A DNA stretch of 64,000 nt, taken from the NCBI RefSeq assembly GCF_019649055.1, contig NW_026570316.1, forward strand, positions 62,001 through 126,000, read 5' to 3'. Positions within the stretch are counted from its first letter, which is position 1. Each line of letters begins with the position of its first letter. The notes under the pieces are model-generated. The model had not been told where the DNA came from, did not search any database, and worked only from the letters and a program-made list of their open reading frames with translations. Of this stretch, positions 43,857 through 56,800 are shown one piece after another. Source of the stretch: Paramacrobiotus metropolitanus. Taxonomy: Eukaryota > Tardigrada > Eutardigrada > Parachela > Macrobiotidae. The translations under genes were made by a program, and so were the position numbers.

Positions 43857-46407
43857 ATGGCAACAATTTTTATTGCAGCTGCTGTGCTGGGGTTAATTGC
43901 CTATCTGATCTAGTAAGTAGTGGCGATAATTTGTCCAATTTGTCCAGCATGGCAACCGACAATCGTTTTACTTTGTAGCGATGCATTTCGCAAGAGATCG
44001 TACTGGCCGGATAAAGGTATCCCGACACTGCCTGGATTACCGGTTGTGGGCAATGTTTTTCAGCAGGGTTTCTTTGCTACTAAGGTAACTTTAACTTTTG
44101 CAGTCGGCAATATATCCGCTGGGATCAGCGAGGCTAACGTCAAACTGAATAAGAAACAGCAATTTTCTATACAGCGATGAATCTTTGCTCTATTTGCTTT
44201 TCGTTCTACCGTAGCCCGGCGAGGAAACCTTCGACTTGGCAATGACGAAGAAACTCGGCAAAATTTTCGGGTAGGGATATGTTTGATGAGCATTTATATG
44301 TTTGATTATCATGCAAGCGATCTGAATACACTGTTTTCTTATGTTGGGTAGATATTTTGATGGACCAACTCCGGTTGTCATGATCAGTGAGTTGGAGATG
44401 CTAAAGAATATCATGGTCAAAGATTTTGGGCATTTCGTCAATCGTCGGGTAAGACTGCATGCAGTACCACTGTATTGCTGTAGTAATATTATTATACGAG
44501 TTCCGTAATTTTAAATAATTAACTCATTCACTTCAATTCTGTTTCAAGGAATTCGGCATCAGCGGTCCCGTAATGGAACTAAATGTCCTGGATCTTCGCG
44601 ACCAGAAATGGAAGGTATCCGCTCTAAATACAGAGCACATGTTGGCGATTTCAACTCGTTTGCCGCTTTCTAGGATGTTCGAAGCGTCCTTGTGCCGTCA
44701 TTTTCGTCAGGAAAAATTAAACAAGTACGCATATAGTTTACATGAATTTACATACACCGAATCTGCTAAGTGTGAACTCAAGAAATGGAGAGCATTTTCT
44801 AGATGAACAGCTTGGTTAAAGAGTGCTGCGATGTTCTACTGACAAAAATGGGCGAATATGCGCAAAGTGGCGAAGACTGTCCGGTGAAAGAGCTCTATGG
44901 TCGCCTGACCATGGACGTCATCGCCACCACATTTTTCGGCACCAAGGTCAACTCCCAAAACGATCCGAACGACGGTTTTGTCCAGCACGCCAAAAGCGTT
45001 TTCAAAGTATCACAGTTTGAACCTGCAATTATGATTCTCAGTATGTGCTTTACCTGGATGTACAGATTTCTGCATCCCAATAAAATGCTTATTTTTGCAG
45101 CTGTGTTCCCTAAACTAAGATTTCTCTTCCAAGCTTTCAAATATCAAACGTTCCCGAAAGACGATATCGACTTCTTCGTCAAAAACACCGAAGAGATTGT
45201 CAAACTGCGGATAGGATCAAAACAGGTACTGCATGAACCATCGCAATACAAAATTATAATGCCGTGCTCTGACCTTTCGAATGACCACCGTAGGTGCGAA
45301 AGGATTTTCTACAGCTGATGCTGAATTCTTTGAGGTCAATGAAAGACACCCAGTCCGGCAAGGAAACCCAAACGGTCGTGCGGAATGACGGCGCGCAGGA
45401 AGCGGATGTAGCGTCGTCCGGACTGACACTGGGCGAGAAACCGCTAACCAGTTCTAATTATAAACTAACTAACGAGGTACGCTTACAAATAGAGTAATGA
45501 TGAGGTTCAAAAATAATTGTTTTAAAAAGCGGTTTAAATGTATATACAAAATACATAACTGTATGCGCTCATTACATAATTGTTATAATTCTTCCACTGG
45601 CTGTTATGCTTAGGAACTCGTGGCGCAAGCCATCATTTTTTTCCTGGCGGGATACGAAACCACAGCCACAACGCTGACGTATTTGACCTACTGTTTAACC
45701 ATCCATCAGGACGTGCAGGAGAAGCTGCGCAAAGAGATCTTCGCTGTTCTAGGAGAAAAAGATAACGTGGAATATGACGACTTAGCGGAGCTGCATTACC
45801 TCGATCAGTGCATCAACGAGACACTGCGCTTATACCCGCCCATTACCCGCACGGAGCGTGTTTGCAACCAAGACTGGGAGTACAACGGCGTTAAGTACGA
45901 AAAAGGGACGATAGTGGCTATTCCCATCCTGGCGATTACTCGCGATCCTGACTACTGGCCTAATCCCGAGCAATACGATCCTGATCGGTAAGTTTACAAA
46001 ACAATAACGTAACGTTTTCTTAACGTTTTTTCGAAATACAAGTAATAATTATTGTCAGCTATCGCCTATCACTATCAGTGCTAATATTTTCGTCGTATGG
46101 TTTAGCTTTTCCCCGGAAAACAAACAGAACGTGGCTCCGTACTCGTTTATGCCGTTTGGGCAAGGCCCTCGCAACTGTATCGGCATGCGATTCGCCTATT
46201 ATGAAATCAAAGTGGTGATGGCGCATCTGCTGCGAAAATACCGCTTCGTTAAATGTGATCGAACACAGGTATGCAGTTCGCCTTGCTTTGTTTCGAAGAT
46301 ATTTCTTGACATTGGGCTTATCCCGTTAGATACCCTTGGTAGTGAAAGATGAAGCTGGAATACTGGGCACGGAAAAAGGCGTTTGGTCGAGAATCGAAAA
46401 ACTCTAA
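43857..46407 (+). CDS. Cytochrome P450, CYP3 clan, gene 4 (530 aa, 12 exons)
   Basis: Exons: 43857-43912, 43979-44084, 44215-44270, 44352-44448, 44549-44614, 44674-44724, 44803-45040, 45101-45225, 45294-45476, 45614-45987, 46106-46268, 46330-46407. Relative to genes 1-3, exons 4+5 are fused (97 = 44+53 bases) and exons 8+9 are fused (238 = 89+149), while the large exon 11 is split by a phase-0 intron (45477-45613) between K-L-T-N-E and E-L-V-A-Q. It has an anchor (MATIFIAAAVLGLIAYLIY), I-helix A-G-Y-E-T-T (338-343), ExxR in N-E-T-L-R-L-Y-P-P, and haem loop FGQGPRNCIG with Cys475. Intact and the most diverged of the four; last gene of the P450 array. Confidence 0.88.
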
Positions 46408-48226
46408 AAGCGGATTTTTAGATTGTCGTTTTATGCTTTTCTTTTAATTTCCTTCGTGGCTGCCAATGTGATCATTATTTCAACTGTCCCTGATCTTAAT
46501 TAATTTAATATGACAGATCGCTGAAAACGAGTATGATTATAAATTAAACCGAGTATGATTATATAATCAATCAAAAACTGCGGCCTGGATCAGATGTCTG
46601 TCTCCTTTTTCAGGCGTGATAAAAAGATGTTTTCGTCCACGGTTACGGGTGTTTTTGATAGATTATGCATGCAGATTGTAATGAAAAGAAGATGCAAACT
46701 GTTTTTACTACAGGATAAAATTTCCTTTTATGTCACTCGTTAACAAGCGGCATTATTTGCTGCATAATGGAAATGACACTGATACCGGCTTGAAATACTG
46801 TAATATTGACCGAGTAAAACGATCACAAATTGCAAGACATGGATTTACCAGTACCGTGAAACAATAACTTTTGTCTGCGGTTTCCTTTTCCCAGGAGCGG
46901 TATACAGGATGATCTGGCTGTTTTCATGCGGCAACGCAATATTAAAGATCTGTAGGGGGAATTTCTAAAAACGTTGCTAGTCTCGTCTGCTTTTGATTAG
47001 TGACAGAAGCTATGCACAGCAGGCACGAACGCTTTATTATTCCGCGCATATCTTGCGTTTCTTGTTTTTCTAATTCTTGTAACCACCAGTCGTAGTCTAT
47101 GGGTGCCGCCACTGCATATATAAGCAGGCATATATATTTATGCATGTATATGCGCTTCTTGTAAACAGTCTCTCCAGTTGCATACTTGCAATTGTTATTT
47201 CGTGTTTCCGGTATGGAGATGATTTACTTAAATAATTAATCAATTGTGTATAACTGGAAAATTAACGCCAGCTGCTCCGGATGTTGAGAACTTGAAAATT
47301 ATTTTAAATAACACCACATCGCTCAGGTATCCCTACTCTGCGACAGAGTGGAGTGAACGAACTGATTCTATGTTTCATTCTTCAAGGCGTTAAACTTTGC
47401 CGTTTTCATGGGGGGTCCTGCCCGCAACTTGTGTTAATCGTTAAATCCTTCCGATGATACGCATATCCACGTTGCTTTGTATCCATATTATTAGGTCGGA
47501 CACTGTGCCTTGACTACCTTATGGGCGTTCTACAATACTACTCCTATATTTATTTTGTATTTCGTTTAACAAACGTTGCTTAGTAGTACACACGCCTCTT
47601 GTGTTTGAACATGGTTTCAGCAGGTGTGTCAATTAAAGTCAGTTTACCGGTCTCAAAATGAACATCTCCTGACAAAACAGCTGCTTCCCCATTTATACAT
47701 CTTCCGACGTGTATATGATTCCGGCCACGCCGATACCATGCTCTTCAGTTTACCGTACTCTAGTTCGTTCAACCGCGGTTTCGTGCAACTATCGTTTTCA
47801 CGCTGATTCACCACAATGTGTATCAAATATCCACAACACGCAAAATGGTGATTGCAACAGATCGGTAGTATCTTCCCATTCAAAACCAGGTACTGTACCA
47901 CGTTGTCTCTGCTGAATTTTCTTTGACCCTTTGTAATGATTAGCAAGACACAATTCATTAATCGAAACTTTTCTCTGCACGGAAATTTTTGCATGCATGA
48001 CTTGATGACATTCACCCTTTGAAAGAAGTTCGTTCACTGGTATGTATTCTTTATGCCACTCACTTGTGTATTCCGCATGACTGCTTTTCACTATAACAGC
48101 GTTATCACAATAAAATTTCCTTCCTTCCAGTTCGTTTTCTTCCTTCCTTTTCCAACTGCTCCCTTGCTTCAAGGATAAATTTCCCGCCTAGGTGCAAAAG
48201 CATCAGAACTGACCTTTCCCAAAAAA
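46408..48226. other. Spacer before receptor family 2
   Basis: About 1.8 kb with no supported gene. Overlapping open frames on both strands at 47.6-48.2 kb show no recognisable domain and no splice consistency. Confidence 0.4.
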
Positions 48227-49294
48227 ATGAACGCAAGTCTGCCAAATGCGACAATCGTCGCGGCCACAAACGCTAGCGCTTCTTATGATAGCAATTCGGG
48301 AGGCAGCTTCGTTCCCACGTACCTATCCCTAGTCATCATTCACACGATTGGCCTGATCCTCAACGCGATCCTCGGCTGGACATTTGCCATCCGGGCCAAC
48401 CAAAAGGTCCCTTTCGACTTCTACTTTCTCAGCCTGCTGGCGGTCAACATCGTCCTGGAAGGGACGATGATCCCGTTTTCCTACATCAACGCTTTCTATC
48501 CCGTGCTGAACATCGGCATCCCCGGCTGCGTATTCTACGTGTACGCCGTCTACGCCTTCAACATTGCTCAACCGGTCAACCACGCCGTCATCGCCCTCAA
48601 CCGCATCTGGGCCATGGTCCATCCCATCAGTTTCCGGGATTTTCAGAAACCCCGTTCCGTCGGCACGGTAATCGCCATCATCTGGGTGGTGCCGCACGCC
48701 ATCGCCATGTCCACGGCGGTCATCAGCGTGACCTCGCGTCATGCCACGCAGAGTATGTTCTGCTTTAATATTATGGGCGTTCCGTCGCTGGCAGAAAAGA
48801 TCTCCGAGAGTATCCAGAAAATCATCGGGTTGCTGTCGTTTTTAATCACGACGGCGTCAATTCCCATTGTCATCTGGAAGCTGCGCAAGCGCCTAATGGG
48901 GAAAGAGAACACGGTGCAGCCGTCAACCACCAATCGCAGCGCTGCCAGTAGTCAGCAGACGGCGCACTCCATGCTGAGTCAGCCGGCTACGTCGCAATCC
49001 GCGACCAACGGTCTTACGCCTCTCAAAACGAACGACGGGAAAGATAAAGAGAAAGCCCAAGAGAACCAAGCGAATTTGTTCATGGGGGTGTTAGGTGTCA
49101 GCATCGCCCTCTGCTGGGCACCGTACGCCATTTATTTCGGCTTTCAGCCTATTTTTGGGTACTTTAATATGACCGCCATTTCCGTGGTGATCATTCTGTC
49201 CAGCTGTCAATCCGTTGCCGATCCGGTTCTGCTGTTCTTAACGCTGCCTAAGTGGCGGAAGACCGTCACGGATTATTTTTCCAGTTGTAGATAG
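48227..49294 (+). CDS. Orphan rhodopsin-like receptor, family 2, copy 1 (355 aa, single exon)
   Basis: One uninterrupted exon of 355 codons. The N terminus has three N-glycosylation sites (N2, N7, N15). Seven hydrophobic segments follow. Cys101 at the start of TM3 and Cys179 in the second extracellular loop can form the class A disulphide. In place of DRY stands A-L-N-R-I-W-A (123-129), followed by M-V-H-P. TM6 keeps C-W-A-P-Y (296-300). TM7 has A-D-P-V-L instead of N-P-x-x-Y. The third loop (about 220-280) is rich in Ser, Thr and Gln and ends K-D-K-E-K. It is related to the copies at 50878 and 60635, not closely to the two-exon receptors at 15-22 kb. Base composition is notably GC-richer than its flanks. 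Ligand unknown. Confidence 0.87.
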   Translation: MNASLPNATIVAATNASASYDSNSGGSFVPTYLSLVIIHTIGLILNAILGWTFAIRANQKVPFDFYFLSLLAVNIVLEGTMIPFSYINAFYPVLNIGIPGCVFYVYAVYAFNIAQPVNHAVIALNRIWAMVHPISFRDFQKPRSVGTVIAIIWVVPHAIAMSTAVISVTSRHATQSMFCFNIMGVPSLAEKISESIQKIIGLLSFLITTASIPIVIWKLRKRLMGKENTVQPSTTNRSAASSQQTAHSMLSQPATSQSATNGLTPLKTNDGKDKEKAQENQANLFMGVLGVSIALCWAPYAIYFGFQPIFGYFNMTAISVVIILSSCQSVADPVLLFLTLPKWRKTVTDYFSSCR

Positions 49295-50877
49295 AAAGAG
49301 AGAATTTAGTCGGAAAACGGAAGGAGGTCGAAATTATGTAAGTTCACTCGATCTATGTGCTGTACGTTGTATCGTAAACGGTTATACCAATCTATCTTAT
49401 AACCCGTACGAAGAGTGACAAGAGCACTTGTAAACTTAACTGGTACTGACATCCTATTCTAGGCCTCAGCTGTTGCCGAACAGATCTACGAACGGCATAA
49501 AATAGTATTCCGGAACCAGAAGTGACCGCGTCCAGATTCGTTCGTATTATCAACTATTAGCACAACTCGCACAGCACTGCCTTTATACACCTTTGCTACT
49601 AGACAGAAACTCTTTGGATTTCCATTAACAAGAATTTGACGCAGTGCATCATCAGTACCATACCGTATTTAGGCGATGCCCGGCTTATCTACACTATACG
49701 GTATTAACAAATTCCAATAGTCCCGCTGATGGGATTTACCTTTTTTAACCACTGATTTTCGTTGCTTTGCTTTCCGATATATCCGTAATTAAGTGGTGGT
49801 CGGTACTCGTATGTGTTTAGATTGAGGGGATACTGTCTGCTATTCTGCCGTTCGTTTCCGGCTTACAAGTTCATTCTCTTGCCTTTAAATTACGAAATGC
49901 TTAAAAACTTCGTGCTCCCGGCTTACAGGAACTGGGACGGCATCCATGTTTTGCATGCTCTAAGTTTTATTCGATATATTTGATAGAAATAGTTGTGCCT
50001 GCACTGCCTGCAAAAAAATCCATTACGTTTATGCACTTTTTCATCAGCTCCAATATAAATTAGCAGCGTAAAGAGTAGCGTTGTCTAACAATAAGACCAA
50101 AACCCTTCACAAAATCAGACGAACAGAAAAATATCAAGAACTAGCCCAAATTTTTAATAATTCATGAATTGTAGCTGGTTGTTTAATGAAGTTTTTCACG
50201 ACGGAGGCATGATAAATTACCGTAAAATAATTCTGAATAGCATACAGTGTGATAGTTCATATATATGAGCACACTGCGCTTCCTGAATAATCTGGGGAAA
50301 TGTATATGAGAGCAGACGCGAGAAGTTCATAAAAATGGCAGTTTTTCCTACCGTGCAGTGTTTTGGCATTGGGATTCACTACAGAAATTCTGTGTGTATC
50401 TTAATTATTAATTCTTAGTGTCACACCGGCTACACATTTCATGAGGTTATCCAGGAAGGCTGAGGAAGCGCAATGCGCTCATACTGCATATGAACTATCG
50501 CACTATACACACTTCAGAATTATTGTGGTACGGTAATACATCATGCACTCCGGCGTGAGCAAACTTCATTAGGCAGCCAGCTACCGTTCGTGAATTATTA
50601 AAAATTTGCGCTTTGTCAATCGGTGTAATCTTGTGATTGTGAGGTGTAGGCTGCGCTGTTATCCTCAAAATTTGCAATAAAATTTTCAAGTGCGTGGGAA
50701 GAACTGCTCGTTCTCGTTGTACAATTGCTTAAAAGCTGCGCACCTACAGCAAGATAACGAACAATTCTTTGTATCAAAGCCATATAAAAGTAGAATTCCA
50801 GGATCGAGTCACAGGAAATACAATTTTATCAGCTTGATTTCTTTTGGCCGTGCACTGTGTTCAAATGTTCACAAAAC
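49295..50877. other. Spacer between family 2 receptors
   Basis: No gene or strong repeat seen. Confidence 0.4.
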
Positions 50878-51936
50878 ATGAATGTCACTTTGGCGAATTC
50901 CACGGACATCTTTACGCCGGCATCGTACCTGCAGCATAAAAGAGCCCCGCCCGAACCGATAAGTACATCGTATGTCGCCTTAGTCATCCTTCATATTACC
51001 GCATTTCCATTAAATACCATCCTTTTTTTCATGTTTTTGCTACGCGTCAGAGACAAGGTGCCCTTTGATTTATACTTTCTCAGCTTGTTATTTGTTAATA
51101 TGCTGTCTGACTCCACATCCCTGGCATTTTCAGCATTCAACGCTTTCTTGCCTAAACTAAACATCGGTGTTCCCGGCTGTGTTTTCTACGTATACACTGT
51201 TTATGCATTTAACCTTGCCCAGCCGATGAACCACGCCGTAATCGCCCTCAACCGCATCTGGGCCATGGTACACCCGATCAGTTTCCGGGACTTCCAGAGT
51301 AAACGCTTCGTGGGCCGGTTGATCGCCGTTATCTGGATTGTGCCGCACACTATCGCCCTAATGTCTGCTATCATCAGTGTTACCGCCCGACAACCACAAC
51401 TCACTAAATTTTGTTTCAATATCAGCGGCGCGCCAACGCTAATGGAACAAATTTCTGAAAACATCCAGAAAATTATCGGACTGGTGTCGTTCTTGATCAC
51501 ATCGGCGTCCATTCCGGTGGTTGTATGGAAGCTGCGCAAGCGTAGGCGAAAAGGGACGGCCGTTCAGCCGGCTACCAATAACCAGAGCGGAAGCAGCAGC
51601 CAACCAACCGGTAGGGTAACCCTCAGCACTCAACAAAGCCTGCAGCTTGATATTAGTAGCCACTCAAACGAACCCCGCGATAAGGAACAGTCTCAGGAGA
51701 ACCAAGCGAATTTATTAATGGGCGTATTAGCGGTGAGCATCCTCGTCTGCTGGGGACCGTATGCCATCTATTTTGGCTTCCAGAATGTATTTCACTACTT
51801 CAGCGCCAAAGCCATCGCCGTTGTCATAGTGCTGACAAACTGCCAATCGAATGCCGATCCAATCTTATTGTTTTTAACGGTACCAAAGTGGAGAAAAGCC
51901 GTTACTGAGTACTGTACTTTACGAAGTAGACGTTAA
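50878..51936 (+). CDS. Orphan rhodopsin-like receptor, family 2, copy 2 (352 aa, single exon)
   Basis: The frame is open from 50857, but the ATG at 50878 (MNVTLANST) is chosen because it aligns to the starts of the sister copies and begins with glycosylation sites. Single exon, 352 residues, seven hydrophobic segments. Motifs: P-G-C-V-F-Y-V-Y at TM3, A-L-N-R-I-W-A-M-V-H-P at the DRY position, K-F-C-F-N-I in the second extracellular loop, C-W-G-P-Y in TM6 and N-A-D-P-I-L in TM7. The third loop is Ser/Gln-rich and carries R-K-R-R-R-K at its start. It is intact. The unusual N-R-I-W motif is identical to copy 1, so it is a family trait and not damage. Ligand unknown. Confidence 0.87.
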   Translation: MNVTLANSTDIFTPASYLQHKRAPPEPISTSYVALVILHITAFPLNTILFFMFLLRVRDKVPFDLYFLSLLFVNMLSDSTSLAFSAFNAFLPKLNIGVPGCVFYVYTVYAFNLAQPMNHAVIALNRIWAMVHPISFRDFQSKRFVGRLIAVIWIVPHTIALMSAIISVTARQPQLTKFCFNISGAPTLMEQISENIQKIIGLVSFLITSASIPVVVWKLRKRRRKGTAVQPATNNQSGSSSQPTGRVTLSTQQSLQLDISSHSNEPRDKEQSQENQANLLMGVLAVSILVCWGPYAIYFGFQNVFHYFSAKAIAVVIVLTNCQSNADPILLFLTVPKWRKAVTEYCTLRSRR

Positions 51937-53235
51937 AACGATCGCCACGAAATCACGGGATATGGCAAAACGGCACCAGTAAAGATCCGTACCAACGGTG
52001 CATATTTATGCACCACTGGTGCATGCACCGTATGTTTTGTGCACCATGAACCTGACCACTACTTACCTCACAATTGTCAGTTATTGTACAGAGTATAGTA
52101 TCTATCGTCACCCCTTCGCCGCTTGCTACTCTGCCCATATATGCCCCTTATATTATGGTGCATGTTTATGAACATTATGGTTCATATTTTTGTGCACCAC
52201 TGGTACTTGCATAATTGCATTTACAAGTATTTACGCTTCATTAAATTTTTTCAGGTTGTTTATCGACATCGAGAAAATTCACGTCGTGTTCGAGCACTGG
52301 GGCATATTAAGGGTATAACTTTGCATTACTAAAACTCTGACCCATAAACCAATTTAAAATTTAAAGCCTTAGTTCAATAACTTCCATTGTTTTACACTCA
52401 ACCGCAGTCGTACACGTGGGGTTTGGGGCAGCAGCATACTAAGTATTTTAGAGTACAGTGGCGCCATTAACTTCGGTCAGTATCATAGTACAGAAATTTC
52501 TGTACAGTATATTTCCTGTTTTTCAGCGAATTTTTTTATTTGTGATTACACAGACTGTTTGCACTGCAGTCATACTGATTCACATGCTGCTTTTCTTAGA
52601 TAGTTAGTGTATTTATTAAACTGTTATTAATAGATTGATAGTTAACTACAGTACTGATTTGAACCAGAATGCGCATTATTGGGCAGTACAGTACTCATGC
52701 AACCATAAAGCCCATACTAACTATTACAAAAACTTAGTCAGTACTTTTACTGACAATAATGGTTTCTTTGATATCGCATGCTTCTTTAACAGTCGCTTGG
52801 AGACAGTTTGTGCTTAGTCAATTTTCGTCGCGATGAGTTAACAAACTGTGTGTTAGTAAAAGGATGAGTATGAGTTGCTGTATGTTTATGCAACAACAGC
52901 AACAACACCAACAAACCGTGAGTTAGTAAAAGGGTTGTAAGACAACGATGAGTACTACGGGTAGCAGTACTACTGTAAAACAAATGTGGTGCTAAATAAC
53001 TGCTAATGCCATACTTGCACTGCGTATTATACACAAATTAATACTGGGCCAAGGTGCATACTGTATAATTTGCAGCAGCGCCTTGTAAGTCAACTTGAAA
53101 GCCGTCGGAATTACCTCGTAAATCGACCGATTTGTGGTGTGAACGATGGCGAAAGCACTTTACAGTAAGTACTTACGCACTACAGATATTGCAGTATTTA
53201 TTTCAAAATAATATAATACAGTACTACCAATACAT
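51937..53235. other. Spacer before the minisatellite
   Basis: No gene. Short direct repeats of GTGAGTTAGTAAAAGG type occur near 52850-52935. Confidence 0.4.
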
Positions 53236-53340
53236 TTTCAAGGTGATCTTCCCGAACACCGCCGAACATCCCGAAACAGGCGAACAGTATATGGGGCATT
53301 TGCACAAGTACTGCCCTGCTACAAAGTACTGCAGTACATT
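53236..53340 (+). repeat. Isolated diverged minisatellite unit
   Basis: AAGGTGATCTTCCCGAACAC, then CCGAACATCCCGAAACAGGC and a later AAAGTACTGCAGTAC, are recognisable parts of the 137-bp unit of the array that starts 300 bases to the right. It has the same orientation as the main array. Confidence 0.65.
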
Positions 53341-53599
53341 ATAATCTTCCAGTACCACCACACTACAACTAAAACATATTCTTTCCAAAAAAATTAAGGT
53401 AGAAAGTAGTTCTATACCTGAAAATGTGTAAGCGAGGTACAATCAGCTCGAGAAAAGTCTACCTTAATTACAGTATTTCTATTTGGTTTCATTGTGTGTT
53501 TTTTATCAAAGATTAACTCTACTAATGAATCGCACATTTATTCAGTACTAACTCGAATCCGATTGTTTATGGTAAACATTAAAAGCTAGTACTTAGCTG

Positions 53600-53835
53600 C
53601 AAAGTATTATAGTATTTTCAAAGCGTAGCAGCACTTTGCTTTATTCGGCACTGCAGTACTTTCAGGTGTCTCAATCACTTTGGTGCATCATTACTATGGC
53701 AGTATTATAGCACTATCAAAGTACTGTTCTACTTTCAAAGTACTACAGTACATTCCAGGTGTCTCAGCGCTCAGTCATCTGTTTCGGCCTGTTCGGGGAT
53801 GTTCGGGAAGGTCACTTTGGTGCATCAGTACGGTG
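53600..53835 (-). repeat. Inverted minisatellite units at the array edge
   Basis: Two diverged units in the opposite orientation to the main array: reverse-complement words TTTCGGCCTGTTCGGGGATG and GGTCACTTTGGTGCATCA are plain at 53785-53832, and an older copy lies at 53640-53690. The array therefore has a head-to-head junction at about 53840. Confidence 0.75.
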
Positions 53836-53839
53836 AAAG

Positions 53840-56800
53840 TATTACCCCTACGTCCAACTTTCAAAGCACTGTAATACTTCCAAAGTACTGATGCACCAAA
53901 GTGACCTTCCCGAACATCCCCGAATAGGCCGAAACAGGCGATTGAGCACTGAGGCACCTGGAAAGTACTGCAGTACTTTGAAAGTAGGACAGTGCTTTGA
54001 AAGTACTGTAATACTTCCAAAGTACTGATGCACCAAAGTGACCTTCCCGAACATCCCCGAACAGGCCGAAACAGGCGATTGAGCACTGAGACACCTGGAA
54101 AGTACTGCAGTACTTTGAAAGTAGGACAGTGCTTTGAAAGTACTGTAATACTTCCAAAGTACTGATGCACCAAAGTGACCTTCCCGAACATCCCCGAACA
54201 GGCCGAAACAGGCGATTGAGCACTGAGACACCTGGAAAGTACTGCAGTACTTTGAAAGTAGGACAGTGCTTTGAAAGTACTGTAATACTTCCAAAGTACT
54301 GATGCACCAAAGTGACCTTCCCGAACATCCCCGAATAGGCCGAAACAGGCGATTGAGCACTGAGGCACCTGGAAAGTACTGCAGTACTTTGAAAGTAGGA
54401 CAGTGCTTTGAAAGTACTGTAATACTTCCAAAGTACTGATGCACCAAAGTGACCTTCCCGAACATCCCCGAACAGGCCGAAACAGGCGATTGAGCACTGA
54501 GACACCTGGAAAGTACTGCAGTACTTTGAAAGTAGGACAGTGCTTTGAAAATACTGTAATACTTCCAAAGTACTGATGCAACAAAGTGACCTTCCCGAAC
54601 ATCCCCGAATAGGCCGAAACAGGCGATTGAGCACTGAGGCACCTGGAAAGTACTGCAGTACTTTGAAAGTAGGACAGTGCTTTGAAAGTACTGTAATACT
54701 TCCAAAGTACTGATGCACCAAAGTGACCTTCCCGAACATCCCCGAACAGGCCGAAACAGGCGATTGAGCACTGAGACACCTGGAAAGTACTGCAGTACTT
54801 TGAAAGTAGGACAGTGCTTTGAAAGTACTGTAATACTTCCAAAGTACTGATGCACCAAAGTGACCTTCCCGAACATCCCCGAACAGGCCGAAACAGGCGA
54901 TTGAGCACTGAGACACCTGGAAAGTACTGCAGTACTTTGAAAGTAGGACAGTGCTTTGAAAGTACTGTAACACTTCCAAAGTGACCTTCCCGAACATCCC
55001 CGAATAGGCCGAAACAGGCGATTGAGCACTGAGGCACCTGGAAAGTACTGCAGTACTTTGAAAGTAGGACAGTGCTTTGAAAGTACTGTAATACTTCCAA
55101 AGTACTGATGCACCAAAGTGACCTTCCCGAACATCCCCGAACAGGCCGAAACAGGCGATTGAGCACTGAGACACCTGGAAAGTACTGCAGTACTTTGAAA
55201 GTAGGACAGTGCTTTGAAAGTACTGTAATACTTCCAAAGTACTGATGCACCAAAGTGACCTTCCCGAACATCCCCGAATAGGCCGAAACAGGCGATTGAG
55301 CACTGAGGCACCTGGAAAGTACTGCAGTACTTTGAAAGTAGGACAGTGCTTTGAAAGTACTGTAATACTTCCAAAGTACTGATGCACCAAAGTGACCTTC
55401 CCGAACATCCCCGAACAGGCCGAAACAGGCGATTGAGCACTGAGACACCTGGAAAGTACTGCAGTACTTTGAAAGTAGGACAGTGCTCAGTCAGTGCTTT
55501 GTTCGAGATCCAAAGTCACTGATGCATCATGCACTGATACAGTAATGCTATCTACTCAGAAATTCGGCCTGATAGAAGTCTGGAAGAATACTGCAGTACT
55601 TTGAAAGCACTGTCCTACTTAAGTACTAATGCTCCAAAGTACTGATGCACCAAAGTGACCTTCCCGAACATCCCGAACAGGCCGAAACAGGCGATTGAGC
55701 ACTGAGACACCTGGAAAGTACTGCAGTACTTTGAAAGTAGGACAGTGCTTTGAAAGTACTGTAATACTTCCAAAGTACTGATGCACCAAAGTGACCTTCC
55801 CGAACATCCCCGAACAGGCCGAAACAGGCGATTGAGCACTGAGACACCTGGAAAGTACTGCAGTACTTTGAAAGTAGGACAGTGCTTTGAAAGTACTGTA
55901 ATACTTCCAAAGTACTGATGCACCAAAGTGACCTTCCCGAACATCCCCGAACAGGCCGAAACAGGCGATTGAGCACTGAGACACCTGGAAAGTACTGCAG
56001 TACTTTGAAAGTAGGACAGTGCTTTGAAAGTACTGTAATACTTCAAAGTACTGATGCACCAAAGTGACCTTCCGAACATCCCCAGACAGGCCGAAACAGG
56101 CGATTGAGCACTGGGACACCTGGAAAGTGCTGCAGGCACCAGTGCTCAATGCCTGAACCTAGATGATACAAACTCAGCTGCTAATTACTCAAAGAAATAC
56201 TGTGAATACTTCAAAGTACTGATGCACCAAAGTGACCTTCCCGAACATCCCCAGATAGGCCGAAACAGGCGATTGAGCACTGAGACACCTGGAAAGTACT
56301 GCAGTACTTTGAAAGTGGGACAGTGCTTTGAAAGTACTGTAATACTTCCAAAGTACTGATGCACCAAGTGACCTTCCCGAACATCCCGAACAGGCCGAAA
56401 CAGGCGATTGAGCACTGAGACACCTGGAAAGTACTGCAGTACTTTGAAAGTAGGACAGTGCTTTGAAAGTACTGTAATACTTCCAAAGTACTGATGCACC
56501 AAAGTGACCTTCCCGAACATCCCCGAACAGGCCGAAACAGGCGATTGAGCACTGAGACACCTGGAAAGTACTGCAGTACTTTGAAAGTAGGACAGTGCTT
56601 TGAAAGTACTGTAATACTTCCAAAGTACTGATGCACCGTGACCTTCCCGAACATCCCCGAACAGGCCAGAACAGGCGATTGAGCACTGAGACACCTGGAA
56701 AGTACTGCAGTACTTTGAAAGTAGGACAGTGCTTTGAAAGTACTGTAATACTTCCAAAGTACTGATGCACCAAAGTGACCTTCCCGAACATCCCCGAACA

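Noticed and set aside
47653-48172. Minus-strand frames of 120 and 124 codons
   Set aside because: They overlap each other in different frames and show no domain or splice pattern.
48329-48742. 137-codon minus-strand frame
   Set aside because: Antisense shadow of the GC-rich receptor gene at 48227-49294.
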